From: Prinsepia uniflora
Lineage: Eukaryota; Streptophyta; Magnoliopsida; Rosales; Rosaceae
DNA length: 64,000 bases
NCBI GenBank assembly: GCA_032719365.1
Contig: CM064862.1
Coordinates: 53,597,840-53,661,839 of the forward strand
Direction of reading: 5' to 3'
In this document: in pieces, positions 33,578 through 43,950 of the stretch
How the letters are laid out: every line of letters begins with the position of its first letter
Position numbering within the stretch: position 1 is the first letter of the stretch
Made by a program: the position numbers and the translations under genes
Notes under the pieces: generated by a model
Told to the model about the DNA's origin: nothing
Seen by the model: only the letters and a program-made list of their open reading frames with translations
Database searches by the model: none

Positions 33578-33912
33578 TGACGTCATCGCTGACGTCAGCA
33601 TGACGTCATCTGACAGTTGTCAAGTCTGACATGTCAGACTCTGACAGGTGCCACGTGTCATGCTCCCATTGGTCCACGTCAATGTGCTGTCAGTGCCACG
33701 TAGCAATCTGACATGTGCCACGTGTTATCACGGCACTGGTCCACGTATGTGCCACGTGTCAGCCCCTGATTGGGCCACGTCACTGACATGTCAGTGCTGA
33801 CTGTGCACTGACATGTGACACGTGTCGCACTCCTATTGGCCCATTTTCTAACATGTCAGCTGACATTGTCAGATCTGACAATGCTGACGTCATCCCTGAC
33901 ATGATGACGTCA
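33578..33912. promoter_or_regulatory. ACGT-core array in element B 3' LTR
   Basis: Thirteen ACGT cores in about 335 bp: five TGACGTCA palindromes, four CACGTG G-box-type sites and four CCACGT half-type sites. They are interleaved with TGACATGTCA/TCTGACA palindromes and three ATTGG (inverse CCAAT) boxes. ACGT cores are targets of plant bZIP factors, and CACGTG also of bHLH factors. It lies downstream of the presumed transcription start, inside the candidate intron. Binding is not shown. Confidence 0.75.
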
Positions 33913-34472
33913 GCAGGATGACATCACCTGTCATCTCTGTCCTCCCGCGAGTCGACCCGAATACCAGTAACCGGGTCGCCGTGACCCGCGGCTTGACCCT
34001 GCCGGTTCTCCCCAGCTCCGGCCACCAAAACACTCCCCGTTTGTCCCATTCTCTTCGTCTCAACCTAACCTACCATCCTATGACTTAAAACGGAAGAAAA
34101 AACATCGAAAACCCGTACCTTCAATCCAGCCATGGCAGCCGTGACTTCTCCCGCCGTTCACGGCTGTTCCAAGCCGTCCAACGCCTCGAAACCAATCTCA
34201 TTCATCTCCTGGGATCCCTAGAAACCTTACCAATTGATGGAATCGAGTAAAAACCATTAAAATCCAATTTCGAATTTTTGAACATTTTCTTACCTCACGG
34301 GTTCGACTCCCCCGCCGTGGGCCACCGCCGTCCCCCGGCCGTGGCTTGCCATCCTCAGCCTCTCACCACTTCCTCACGGTCATATTCATTGTTGTAGCAC
34401 ACTCACAAGATGAGTGATGGAGGTGGGAAATATGTGTGTTTGTGTTTTGAAGAAAATGGAGAAAATGGTGAA

Positions 34473-34489
34473 GGGGGGGGGGGGGGGGG
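34473..34489. repeat. G17 homopolymer in LTR
   Basis: Seventeen consecutive G. The same place in the partner LTR has 36. Confidence 0.8.
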
Positions 34490-34674
34490 TTTCGGGTGTG
34501 AGGAAACAAAGAAGAAGGAGATGATAGCTGATGAGAGAAGAGAAATGGAGGGTGAGGATTTAAAGATGAGTTGAAATGGATGGTTAGGATTAATGGTTGG
34601 TGGATTTGATTATAAAATTAATTAAATAATATTAATTAATTATGTAGATCCACATTTTGGGGGAGTTAGCCAAT

Positions 34675-34700
34675 AGATGAGTGACACTTGTCACTCATCA
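34675..34700. promoter_or_regulatory. 26-bp dyad palindrome, element B 3' LTR
   Basis: AGATGAGTGACA, CT, TGTCACTCATCA. The outermost pair has changed from G-C to A-A but the inner 11-bp arms are perfect. On the element strand an AT-rich AATTAATTAATATTATT stretch follows. Confidence 0.7.
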
Positions 34701-35239
34701 CATGGGACCCACCAAAATATCTGCCCAAATCAGATTTCGCCAAATCGTCCCCGTCTCGAAGTTCGTGCATAGTGAAATCGAACTTCCGTGACCTATAACT
34801 CTCCCGTTCGAAGTCCGATTTCAGCGTGCCGCCTGCCTATGGATTCGTATCGTCCTTATCTACGTAACGGTCTTCGGCCCTCGGCCATCGGACCTCCCGG
34901 TCAAAAAGTCAACTTTTGACCTCCTATTCACCCAAATTACCAAAATGCCCCTAAACTTCCGAACGTCATAACTTCTTCCTCGAATGTTGGAATTGAAGAA
35001 CGTGTCACCTGTCTATGAACTCGTGACGTCACGAACTACGTCACGGTCATCGGTCAAAGTCCATTTGACCGCCCCGAATGAAAAGTCAACATTTTTCCCA
35101 CGCTAGGGGCAAAACGGTCATTTCGCATCGCTCGTCCGATTTAGCCTAACTAATCACCGATTAACCTCACTAATCGTGATTTGTCACTAATCTAATCATG
35201 GAATTTGGGACGGGTCGTTACAACCTTCCCTCCTTAATT

Positions 35240-35257
35240 AATTTCGTCCTCGAAATT
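35240..35257 (-). promoter_or_regulatory. AATTTCG-N4-CGAAATT dyad beside polypurine tract
   Basis: Perfect 7-bp arms around TCCT, with the minus-strand purine tract AAGGAGGGAAGG between it and the LTR. A second copy with one change lies 57 bp further in. Confidence 0.8.
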
Positions 35258-38200
35258 CCAACCGACCTAAATCCAATCGTTCTTCCCTCCTTAATTAGTT
35301 TCGTTCTCGAAACTCCAACTATCCTGATTCCACCTCCATCTCGTGGAAAGTACCATCTACCTCGCAACACGTGTACACTCGTACACCAACTAACCAGAGT
35401 AATACGTACTCGTCCGCACCCATACGTACCCCTAACACTCACATCGTATCGACTACACTCGACCACATCGAATGACAGTAGCCATATGCTCCGAATTGAC
35501 ATCACTTGTCAAATCTACCGTTTTCATTGACACAACAACTCGACGATTTCCTTTCTCACTCACCAATCTATCCTGACGTCTGCTCCCACTAGGAGTCACC
35601 AGACCTCGCTCAACAATCCACGCTGACACCTTCGACAAACTGTCACCACTTGACAGTCGTCAGTCAAGACTAACATGATACACTTGTGGTTACACTAACC
35701 ACAAGCATGTCACTCGATCTGTGTGTAACTAGACCCATCAGAAATACCATGACCCACTGCACAGTATCCAATGTCCAGTCCACGACCTCAACTAATCCGA
35801 TTGGTATCAGAACCAATCCGACTACCAATACGCTCACCAACATACTACGGGTATAACCTATATACCGTCACCAGGCACGACAAGTACACCCAGTATCGTA
35901 TCTTGAACAACGTACAAAGTACGTACATCTACCCATCGATCAGCCTACAACCATCTAGGTCGTAGTCAATCACGTTTCAATTATAGAGTCCATTTGTCCA
36001 ATCCAGTATTAGACAAATCGAAACTCCGACCCATTATCCATTTCCAAATCTGAATCCGAATCCGAAATTTCGTAAGAAATCCCGAATCCAAACTCAGAAA
36101 TCATATCCCTAACCATTTCCCAAATTCGAATCCAAAATCATCATTCCGTAAACTAGTATTAGGAATAACCATTCCGAACCCAAATCCATAAAAGAAAATC
36201 CACAGTCAAGCTCTAGAATCAAATCCTGAATCGTCACCCAGAATCCGATTCCAAACCCAAATACAGAAATCCTCTTTCAAGTTCAAAAATCAAATCCTGA
36301 ATCGTCATCCAGAAATCTGATTCCAAAACCTGAAATCTCGTTCACGTCTACCGCGATGCACTATATCCGAACCTATCGGATACCTGCTCAACCGATTACC
36401 ACAATACAATCGATTGACTTCTTAGGAAAGCCAATCTCAATACTCACACATCCAAGGCCGACCAAATCCGACCTCATCGGACAACTACTCAGGCGAGTAG
36501 TAAGCCATAAGGGATTTACCTCGAAAAGAAGTTCAGTCCCAACATGCCCCCACTCAAACATCCAATTATGAGCGATAAACTCTCCACCTATCTGTATCAT
36601 CAAGACCACGATCCAGATCCATAACGATACCCAAAGTCCTAAACCAATTCCCACATCTAAACAGATTAGTCAACGACGAGACACCGCCGAGACTGTGGGT
36701 TCTCACTGATTACCTCGTATCGATCCTTGGCATTCCACCGTGGAAAATCAAGGATGATACAAGACTATGACATCAAAATTCATCCTACGTGAATGCAACC
36801 AAAACCCCGTTGCACTCACCACGCCACGTAATCCAACCTCATCTGCCACCAAGCAGAAAATGAGAAATCTGAGTCACCTAATACACGATCAGTGTACTAG
36901 TGATACAACCATTATCTGCATACCCTATACCGATGCGGATAACCCGCATTCCTCTCGTCACCTCAATCGTAACCTTTCGCGATTTCGAAGTTCCAACAAG
37001 ATTGGAAACAACGTACTTGGACATCATCTACGTGTCCATTACCAGTTTAACTTTATCCGTGATCCACTCTCGAATCACAGATGCCGAACATATGCCCATC
37101 ACGACGGATGTCACATCCCGATACGTAATTCATCGTCATCACGATCACCGGCACCAGCGCTAGTATCAGCGCCAGCCCACAACGCAACCGGCATCGGTAT
37201 CGGCACACCATGTGCAAAACTGACAACCCTTGGATCTCCGCTCATACCTAGCGACGATCCCGTACCTCTACTCATATTGGAGAAACTCTGTCTCCATCGT
37301 ACCCAACAACTCTGGGTACAGTCACCCGGACATCTCATACGAGATAAGGAAACGTCCCCTGAACGTCCCTGATTCCCAACAATCGTAACTACGACCACAC
37401 TAGGTAGTAGCGCCTGCCACACACTCGTGCAGACCTAACTACCAGGCACCGCTATCGAGACTCCGCATCCAACGGACTCACTCGCCCGTACCAAATACTC
37501 TGTATCCCACTCAGGGATTCCATCGACAAGTACCAAACCCTGGTAACCTGTCCAACCAAACTCTAACCAGTCGCAACTCGACTAACCAATGTCCTCTACC
37601 AGGTCACCAATGACCTTAGTTGCACCAAACGACAACTAAAGTACCATGACAACCAACTATGTCTAAACCGATAAATATAACCTCGACTGCGAAGTGTAGT
37701 CCCAACACAAGCTGACATGACTAAACCGACTAAAGAATCCAAATTTGAATAGTCGTCCAAGTCAAACCACTCGTCAACTCCCATTTCCGAACCATACACA
37801 TACGGTAGGGTTCCACAATCACACCTAGAGTTCCCCAGAACCCAACTGCATAAGGCAGTAAAATCCACGATCTGACCGACCCCCGCGGTCTGGACATCAT
37901 AAAGACGTCAATCCAATCCTACCGACAATCCAACTCGGATTCCTCGATCCGGTTGCTAACTGCAGTGAATCTATCTAACCTCAACCAAATCCGATCATCC
38001 AACTCAACAATATTCGACCATCCGATGATCACAATGCCCCAACTAGTCGTCGGAACCAATCCTACGACATCGTGAAAGACGATCCCAACTAACCGTCTCA
38101 CGATCAAAACGTTAACGTACAGGTACGTCATCCCTTCCGTAGGGTCTCACACTGTCAACCTTGACAGAACTATGGCAACCCCGGCCTCAAATGCCGAACC

Positions 38201-38343
38201 AAGGCATGCCAATCCTACTAACTATCGTACCGGCACCCAACAATCAGTTTGACCACGAACTGCAGCCCCCTTGAGATATCACATCCTCGAACCTGCGTAC
38301 ATACTCCAAGAGCTACACGGCTGCTCGAATAGAGACAACCCCA

Positions 38344-38354
38344 CTCTGATACCA
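38344..38354 (-). other. Primer-binding site of element B (tRNA-Met)
   Basis: The minus strand reads TGGTATCAGAG, three bases from the LTR end (ACG spacer). Confidence 0.88.
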
Positions 38355-38410
38355 CGTTGACAGGACCCATCCCTATCCCCCCGAGATTAGTGCGGGATGA
38401 TCCTGCTCCC

Positions 38411-38431
38411 GTCTGACACGAAGTGTCAGAC
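38411..38431 (-). other. LTR 3'-end stem-loop, element B 5' LTR
   Basis: Same 9-bp stem and GAA loop as in the 3' LTR. The bases between it and the terminus differ at several places while the stem does not. Confidence 0.85.
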
Positions 38432-38537
38432 AAGGGATATTTCCGATCTTTGCCCTCCTGGGCTATCAGAGTACGCCAGGATCCGGAGGAGGTATGTGAT
38501 ATCTCGATCTCTGCTACAGTCCACACCCGTATCCAAC

Positions 38538-40673
38538 CTGAAGGGTATTAAAAACAGAAAGACTGTGAGTGGACAAAAATAAAGATTTTATAAAAACATA
38601 TTTCATAAGAAGACCTTTATACCCTCCACTAAAAGCATGCATGCATTCGAAAACCATTTATCCAGAAAACCATACTGAAACCAAGTACACGGGCCACTGC
38701 CCAAATCCATAAGGGACTCAGCCCAAATCATGAGAAACTAACCATACGGGCCACTGCCCAAAACCTGTGTAAACACACATCATATATCATATATAGCATA
38801 CATCACATATACATATAATTCACACAACCAATCCTGTCACGGTTTCCAAAGCTACGCGCGTGCTACCCGGGTCTCAATCCGAGTCTTCTCAAAGTCAAGG
38901 TCAATGTCCGCAGACCACTGATCCTACTCGAGGTAATAGTAACCATCGCCTTCCTGAGAGTAAGGAACCCAACTGGGGGGTGACTCCACTCAGTCGGTGC
39001 TCCGTGACTACTCCGGGGTCCACCCAGGCCAACGACCCTCCCCGGAGGAGATAATAGAAGTAGAGGAAGGTAGATGAACATATATATACATAACATAATA
39101 TCCATGCCCGGTTCCCCTGAACTGTCATGATCCATAATATTCAACAAGGGTTCATGCCGGTTCCCATAAACCGTCATGAACCATGATACCATAACAAGGG
39201 TTCATGCCGGTTCCCATAAACCGTCATGAACCTAGGAATCCATTTAAGGTTCCCTGACCTGAAATCAAAACCGTAAAGTGACTGGGTCTCGTACCCGAAC
39301 ATAGGACATCAACTGGGCACCGTGCCCGGAATCTGAGGTCATATGCCCGAGACAAAACCAAATGGGTTTCATACCCGAGTTTATCCTTTTAGAAATCCAA
39401 AACCATTTCATTAAAACCAATAAAGAAATACAGACCCGTATAAGCACCGTATAAGGCTTAAACCTCGAAATACGTTCTTATACGTAACCACACACAAATG
39501 CACCCATGGCATCATCAAACAAGTAATAAAACATACAATAAACATTTATGCATGCACCAATTTAGAAAACAGGGTCCACTCATAGACCGTCCGAGCTTCC
39601 GCCTCGATTTGCGTGCCATACGGCTCCCCGAGCCGATCACCGTCACCGGGACTCCCAAACCTGTCCAAATTGTAATAGAAGGTTACTAACTACTTAATTA
39701 ACCTCCCACTAAAGCCCCGTAATTTTCCCGTATTTTTAACTATTTTTAATCCCGAACCTAAACCTTTCGATGCCCCGAAACATATTGAGATGGTGTCTGA
39801 TCGACCCGAAACCAGTCCCAAAATGTTCGTTACATCGAATAGAAGATTTCGTATGTTGGAACCTTCCGCAGATTCCCTGCCACGCGCCCTCACGCGCCGC
39901 CTGAAGTGGCTGCGCGTGGGCTTCACGCGCCTGCTACAGTACCTACTAACGTCATCGCTGACGTCAGCATGACGTCATCTGACAGCTGTCAGGTCTGACA
40001 TGTCAGACTCTTACAGGTGCCACGTGTCATGCTCCCATTGGTCCACGTCAATGTGCTATCAGTGCCACGTGGCAGTCTGACATGTGCCACGTGTCATCAC
40101 GGCACTGGTCCACGTCTGTGCCACGTGTCAGCCCCTGATTGGGCCACGTAACTGACATGTCAGTGCTGACTGTGCACTGACATGTGACACGTGTCGCACT
40201 CCTATTGGCCATTTTCTGACATGTCAGCTGACATTGTCAGATCTGACAATGCTGACGTCATCCCTGACATGATGACGTCAGCAGGATGACGTCACCTGTC
40301 ATCTCTGTCCTCCCGCGGGTCGACCCGAAATACCAGTAACCGGGTCGCCGTGACCCGCGGCTTGACCCGGCCGGTTCTCCCAGCTCCGACCACCAAAACA
40401 CTCCCCGTTTGTCCCATTCTCTTCGTCTCAACCTAACCTACCGTCCTATGACTTAAAACGGAAGAAAAAAACATCGAAAACCCGTACCTTCAATCCAGCC
40501 ATGGCAGCCGTGACTTCTCCCGCCGTTCACGGCTGTTCCAAGCCGTCCAACGCCTCGAAACCAATCTCATTCATCTCCTGGGATCCCTAGAAACCTTACC
40601 CAATTAATGGAATCGAGTAAAAACCATTAAAATCCAATTTCGAATTTTTGAACATTTTCTTACCTCACGGGTT
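38538..40673 (-). other. Candidate intron within element B 5' LTR
   Basis: On the minus strand, donor CCCGTGAG|GTAAGAAAAT at 40673 and acceptor TTTTTAATACCCTTCAG|GTTGG at 38538, with GTCCACTCACAG upstream of the acceptor. A second possible donor (GAAG|GTACGG) lies further along at about 40490. It encloses the ACGT array and the minisatellites. Confidence 0.4.
39948..40287. promoter_or_regulatory. ACGT-core array in element B 5' LTR
   Basis: Same arrangement as at 33578-33912. Differences include CTAACGTCA for CTGACGTCA at the left edge and a restored CCACGTGGCAG. Most ACGT cores are unchanged. Confidence 0.75.
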
Positions 40674-40839
40674 CGACTCCCCGCCGTTGCCACCCGCCGT
40701 CCCCGGCCGTGGCTTGCCATCCTCAGCCTCTCACCACTTCCTCACGGTCATATTCATTGTAGCACACTCACAAGATGAGTGATGGAGGTGGGAAATATGT
40801 GTGTTTGTGTTTTGAAGAAAATGGAGAAAATGGTTGAGT

Positions 40840-40875
<36 letters not shown>
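40840..40875. repeat. G36 homopolymer in LTR
   Basis: Thirty-six consecutive G where the partner LTR has seventeen. Either slippage since insertion or an assembly/base-calling artefact. The length should not be trusted. Confidence 0.6.
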
Positions 40876-40877
<2 letters not shown>

Positions 40878-41061
40878 TCGGGTGTGAGGAAACAAAGAAG
40901 AAGGAGATGATAGCTGATGAGAGAAGAGAAATGAAGGGTGAGGATTTAAAGATGAGTTGAAATGGATGGTTAGGATTAATGGTTGGTGAATTTGATTATA
41001 AAATTAATTAAATAATATTAATTAATTATGTAGATCCACATTTTGGGGGAGTTAGCCAATA

Positions 41062-41087
41062 GGATGAGTGACACTTGTCACTCATCC
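41062..41087. promoter_or_regulatory. 26-bp dyad palindrome, element B 5' LTR
   Basis: GGATGAGTGACA, CT, TGTCACTCATCC, perfect 12-bp arms. The centre CT is the complement of the AG seen in (+) LTRs, as expected for an inverted element. Confidence 0.75.
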
Positions 41088-41605
41088 ATGGGAACCCACC
41101 AAAATATCTGCCCAAATCAGATTTCGCCAAATCGTCCCCGTCTCGAAGTTCGTGCATAGTGAAATCGAACTTCCGTGACCTATAACTCTCTCGTTCGAAG
41201 TCCGATTTCAGCGTGCCGCCTGCCTATGGATTCGTATCGTCCTTATCTAAATAACGGTCTTTGGCCCTCGGCCATCGAACCTCCCGGTCAAAAAGTCAAC
41301 TTTTGACCTCCTATTCACCCAAATTACCAAATGCCCATAAACTTCCGAACGTCATAACTTCTTCCTCGAATGTCGGAATTGAACGTGCCACCTGTCTATG
41401 AACTCGTGACGTCACGAACTACGTCACGGTCATCGGTCAAAGTCCATTTGACCGCTCCGAACGAAAAGTCAACATTTTACCCACGCTAGGGACAAAACGG
41501 TCATTTCGCATCGCTCGTCCGATTTAGCCTAACTAATCACCGATTAACCTCACTAATCGTGATTAGTCACTAATCTAATCATGGAATTTGGGACGGGTCG
41601 TTACT

Positions 41606-41941
41606 CTTAAGCCCAAACATCCAGATTTTGCCGCGACGAGTCAAAGAATTTTGATGCCTCATCACGTCTAGTTAGGATTTATGGGACATTATTTGAATCC
41701 CTAAGGTCAGTTTATGATAGGATGGACAAAGATTGAATGCAAAAATACCCCAAAACAGACTTAGAACAAGAGCTGAAAGATTAGCAAGTTGAACCATGGT
41801 CCTAAAGGGTAAGTTTTTCATAATTTTGAGTTCAAGGATCTTTTTCTGGAATTCCTTAGATGAATTTGGACATTTAAAAAAGGAAAAAAGGTGAAGAAAT
41901 TGCGGTTTCAAGTTGGGTTTAGGTCTCGGGTTAAACGGCTA
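41606..41941 (+). mobile_element. Element D 3' LTR, second part, truncated
   Basis: From CTTAAGCCCAAACATCCAG it matches 29010-29340 of the 5' LTR (GAGTCAAAGAATTTTGATGCC, GGAATTCCTTAGATG then AATTTGGAC). It loses the match after about 41941, where element E LTR sequence starts in mid-LTR. Confidence 0.85.
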
Positions 41942-43935
41942 ACATCTATGTATATATGTGTATGGGGTCTGGTTTGGGTGGCTTCGGTGAGTAGGAGCCG
42001 AAAAGAGAAAAACCATCCCAATCAACTAACTTGTGTGGAGGATATGAAGGAAAAAAAGAGATGAGGGAGAAGAGGCCAGAGAAAGAAGGAAGATGAAAAG
42101 GGGAACATAATGATACTCAGAAAGTGAGAGACCTTGTAGACCCGAAAACAAAACTGTGGAGCAAAGTTTTAGGCCGTGGATCGAGCAATTGGTTAGGGAC
42201 TTTCTAGAGTTTAACTAGGGTCAATAAAGTGATCATTGAGCCCCCATCATGGGAGGTGCTAGAAATTTGGCTGAGAAACCATGGGAATTAGAAAGTGATA
42301 TAGAGGTGAGTTTTCCTAATTCTAATACCTTAGATATCTGCATGGACTTGTATAGGTGTGATTAGACTGTTTGAATGAGAAAAATAGACGTGGGAAATGA
42401 GTTATAGATCTAGGTTAGAGCCTATCGGGTTGGGCGACCCGATTTGTAGAAATAGGTCAAAGAGAGGTTGAAGACGATGAACAGTGTAGCACATGAATCC
42501 CACATGCATTGAGGGTTCTGGGCACATGAGGGCACATGAGGGCACATGTTGGTTCATCTCAAATGTGGTCAACACTGTTTTTGATGTAATCAACGTCACG
42601 AGTCCAACAGTAAAATTTTTGAGGCGATCGGGGTATCCTCTCATGGCAGTTCAATTTATCCGAAGGTTTCAGGGGTGTTTTTAAGATCGTTTAAAATCTT
42701 GAAAAGTTGAGATATTAACCTACAAGTTATTTGGAATCATTAGTAACCCTTAAAAGTGGTTTGTGACACGCTGCAAAGGTTTTGGAAATTACAGAATGCA
42801 TGCAAGTCGATATCAAATTGCACGGATCGAGTGTGAGTGTTTCTATGTGATTTTGGTGATATTGATTTAATATGATTTTATGTGATTTTTGGTGATTTTG
42901 CGGAAGTTGTGTTTTATTACACATTTCATGAGGAATTTAATTTTATTGTGCTCTAAGTCTATACTGAATTTTGGAATTGGTTTTAGACTCGATATGAATT
43001 TTCTACATGATTTTGGTGATATTTGATTTATGGGATTTGTATATGAGTTTTGATGACTACATGGATTATTTAGATGGCACGTTTTTTGAGGTTCTGGCAT
43101 AAAATGTGTTTTGGGCTTAGGCTTGGAATTCATGATAAAGTTTTGGTTAAAGAATTGATATAAGTTATAATTATGTATTTCTCAACATTTGTGATATGAT
43201 TGTGGACATAAGTGTGGATTGTGTTGTTATGAACAACCCTCATCGGATTGCTGGGTTATGCCCAGATGTTGTATCCCTGGGTGGCCATTCAGATGATGTA
43301 TCTCTGCGTGGTTAGGATATGTGGTTGATGCTCAGCGTCCAGTACTGGGCTCTTTTTTTTTCTAAACGATTGATTTTTCTCAAACTTCCAGAGTAGAGCT
43401 CTATTTTCATGAGACGATTATTTGGGCTATGACTCAGAAGTCTAGAGCTTGGCTCTCCCTTCTTGAGGTTTTAAACACTCAGATGACCAGAGCTGGGCTT
43501 TATTTTCCCGAGTGAGTAGCCTATTAGTAGAGCAAAGATGATATCATGATTTGGCTTGCAGGAATCGAGGATGGGTTGGCTGTATGTGATTACTATGTTA
43601 TGGCGATTTGTGACAGATTGTTGTACTGATTTACTAATGCTTTTAACAGTTTAATGCTGCTTTTGGCTTGTGGATTTTTTCATGTATTTCAAGATCATGA
43701 GTTTTGTCTTGTTTTAATCGGAATTTGATGGTTTTTGTATGCATGCATAGTTTTATAAAATTGAGGGTAAACTGCTTATGATTTTCAAACTATGTTCTAA
43801 AATATTTATTTTTGTCCACTCACACGTTTTCTTGGTTTTGAAATTCTCCAGGCTGGGAAAGAGGTGGAAGCATGCCTCCGAGATGTCCACTCACACGTTT
43901 TCTTGGTTTTCTTAGTTTAGGGTTGGGTCCTATCA
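41942..43935 (+). mobile_element. Element E 5' LTR, head missing
   Basis: Begins inside the LTR at the match to 49649 (CATCTAYGTATATRTG) and ends GGTTGGGTCCTATCA. Near the end, GTCCACTCACACG followed by TTTTCTTGGTTTT occurs twice (43815-43841 and 43886-43911), a local duplication of the acceptor-side block. Confidence 0.8.
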
Positions 43936-43937
43936 AC

Positions 43938-43950
43938 TTGGTACTAGAGC
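43938..43950 (+). other. Primer-binding site of element E (decayed)
   Basis: TTGGTACTAGAGC against TTGGTATCAGAGC, with TC swapped to CT, two bases after the LTR. Confidence 0.65.

Larger units (their letters stand above)
31988..35222 (-). mobile_element. Element B 3' LTR
   Basis: TGACAGGACCC on plus through GGGACGGGTCGTTACA. On the element strand, from the right: duplicated head modules, dyad (34675-34700), AT-rich TATA-like stretch, 17-base G tract (34473-34489), donors near 34297 and 34125, ACGT array (33579-33911), hairpin minisatellite (32780-32863), acceptor block near 32170 and the terminal stem-loop. Confidence 0.93.
35223..38357 (-). mobile_element. Element B internal region, non-coding
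   Basis: 3.1 kb. The largest ORF (36767-37372, 201 codons) is on the antisense strand, overlaps other open frames and resembles nothing I know. No retroviral motif is seen. About 36000-36350 is a run of CCGAATCC-, CAAATCC- and AAATCCTGAATCGTC-like words, a decayed short repeat. At the purine-tract end the block TTCCCTCCTTAATTA plus TTTCGTCCTCGAAA is duplicated (35226-35258 and 35283-35315, the second with one change). Confidence 0.7.
31988..41605 (-). mobile_element. Element B: complete LARD-like gypsy element
   Basis: 3' LTR 31988-35222 and 5' LTR 38358-41605 (about 3.24 kb each) around 3.1 kb of internal DNA. CTTAA flanks it on both sides (31983-31987 and 41606-41610), and the host LTR of element D resumes exactly after it. 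The LTRs are strikingly alike, with about six differences in the first 120 bp at 31988/38358 and fewer in many later stretches, so it is among the youngest insertions here. It has a tRNA-Met primer site and a purine tract but no protein-coding capacity, and so would need enzymes from an autonomous partner. Confidence 0.93.
38358..41605 (-). mobile_element. Element B 5' LTR
   Basis: Collinear with 31988-35222. The plus-strand far end is CGTTACT instead of CGTTACA, a change at the terminal base. Contains the stem-loop (38411-38431), hairpin units (39149-39182, 39199-39232), ACGT array (about 39948-40287), G36 tract and dyad (41062-41087). Confidence 0.93.
28483..41941 (+). mobile_element. Element D: gypsy-like element without pol, host of element B
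   Basis: 5' LTR 28483-30088, primer site 30092-30103, internal region to 31437, 3' LTR 31438-31987 continuing at 41606 until about 41941, where it breaks into element E sequence. The 3' LTR is interrupted by element B. Internal DNA is only about 1.35 kb with no ORF of note. The left flank is AATGA in LINE sequence. The right end is lost. Confidence 0.8.

Noticed and set aside
36767..37372. 201-codon ORF as a host gene
   Set aside because: It is antisense within the non-coding interior of element B, overlaps another open frame (36900-37163) and has no recognisable domain. Composition is that of translated noncoding DNA.
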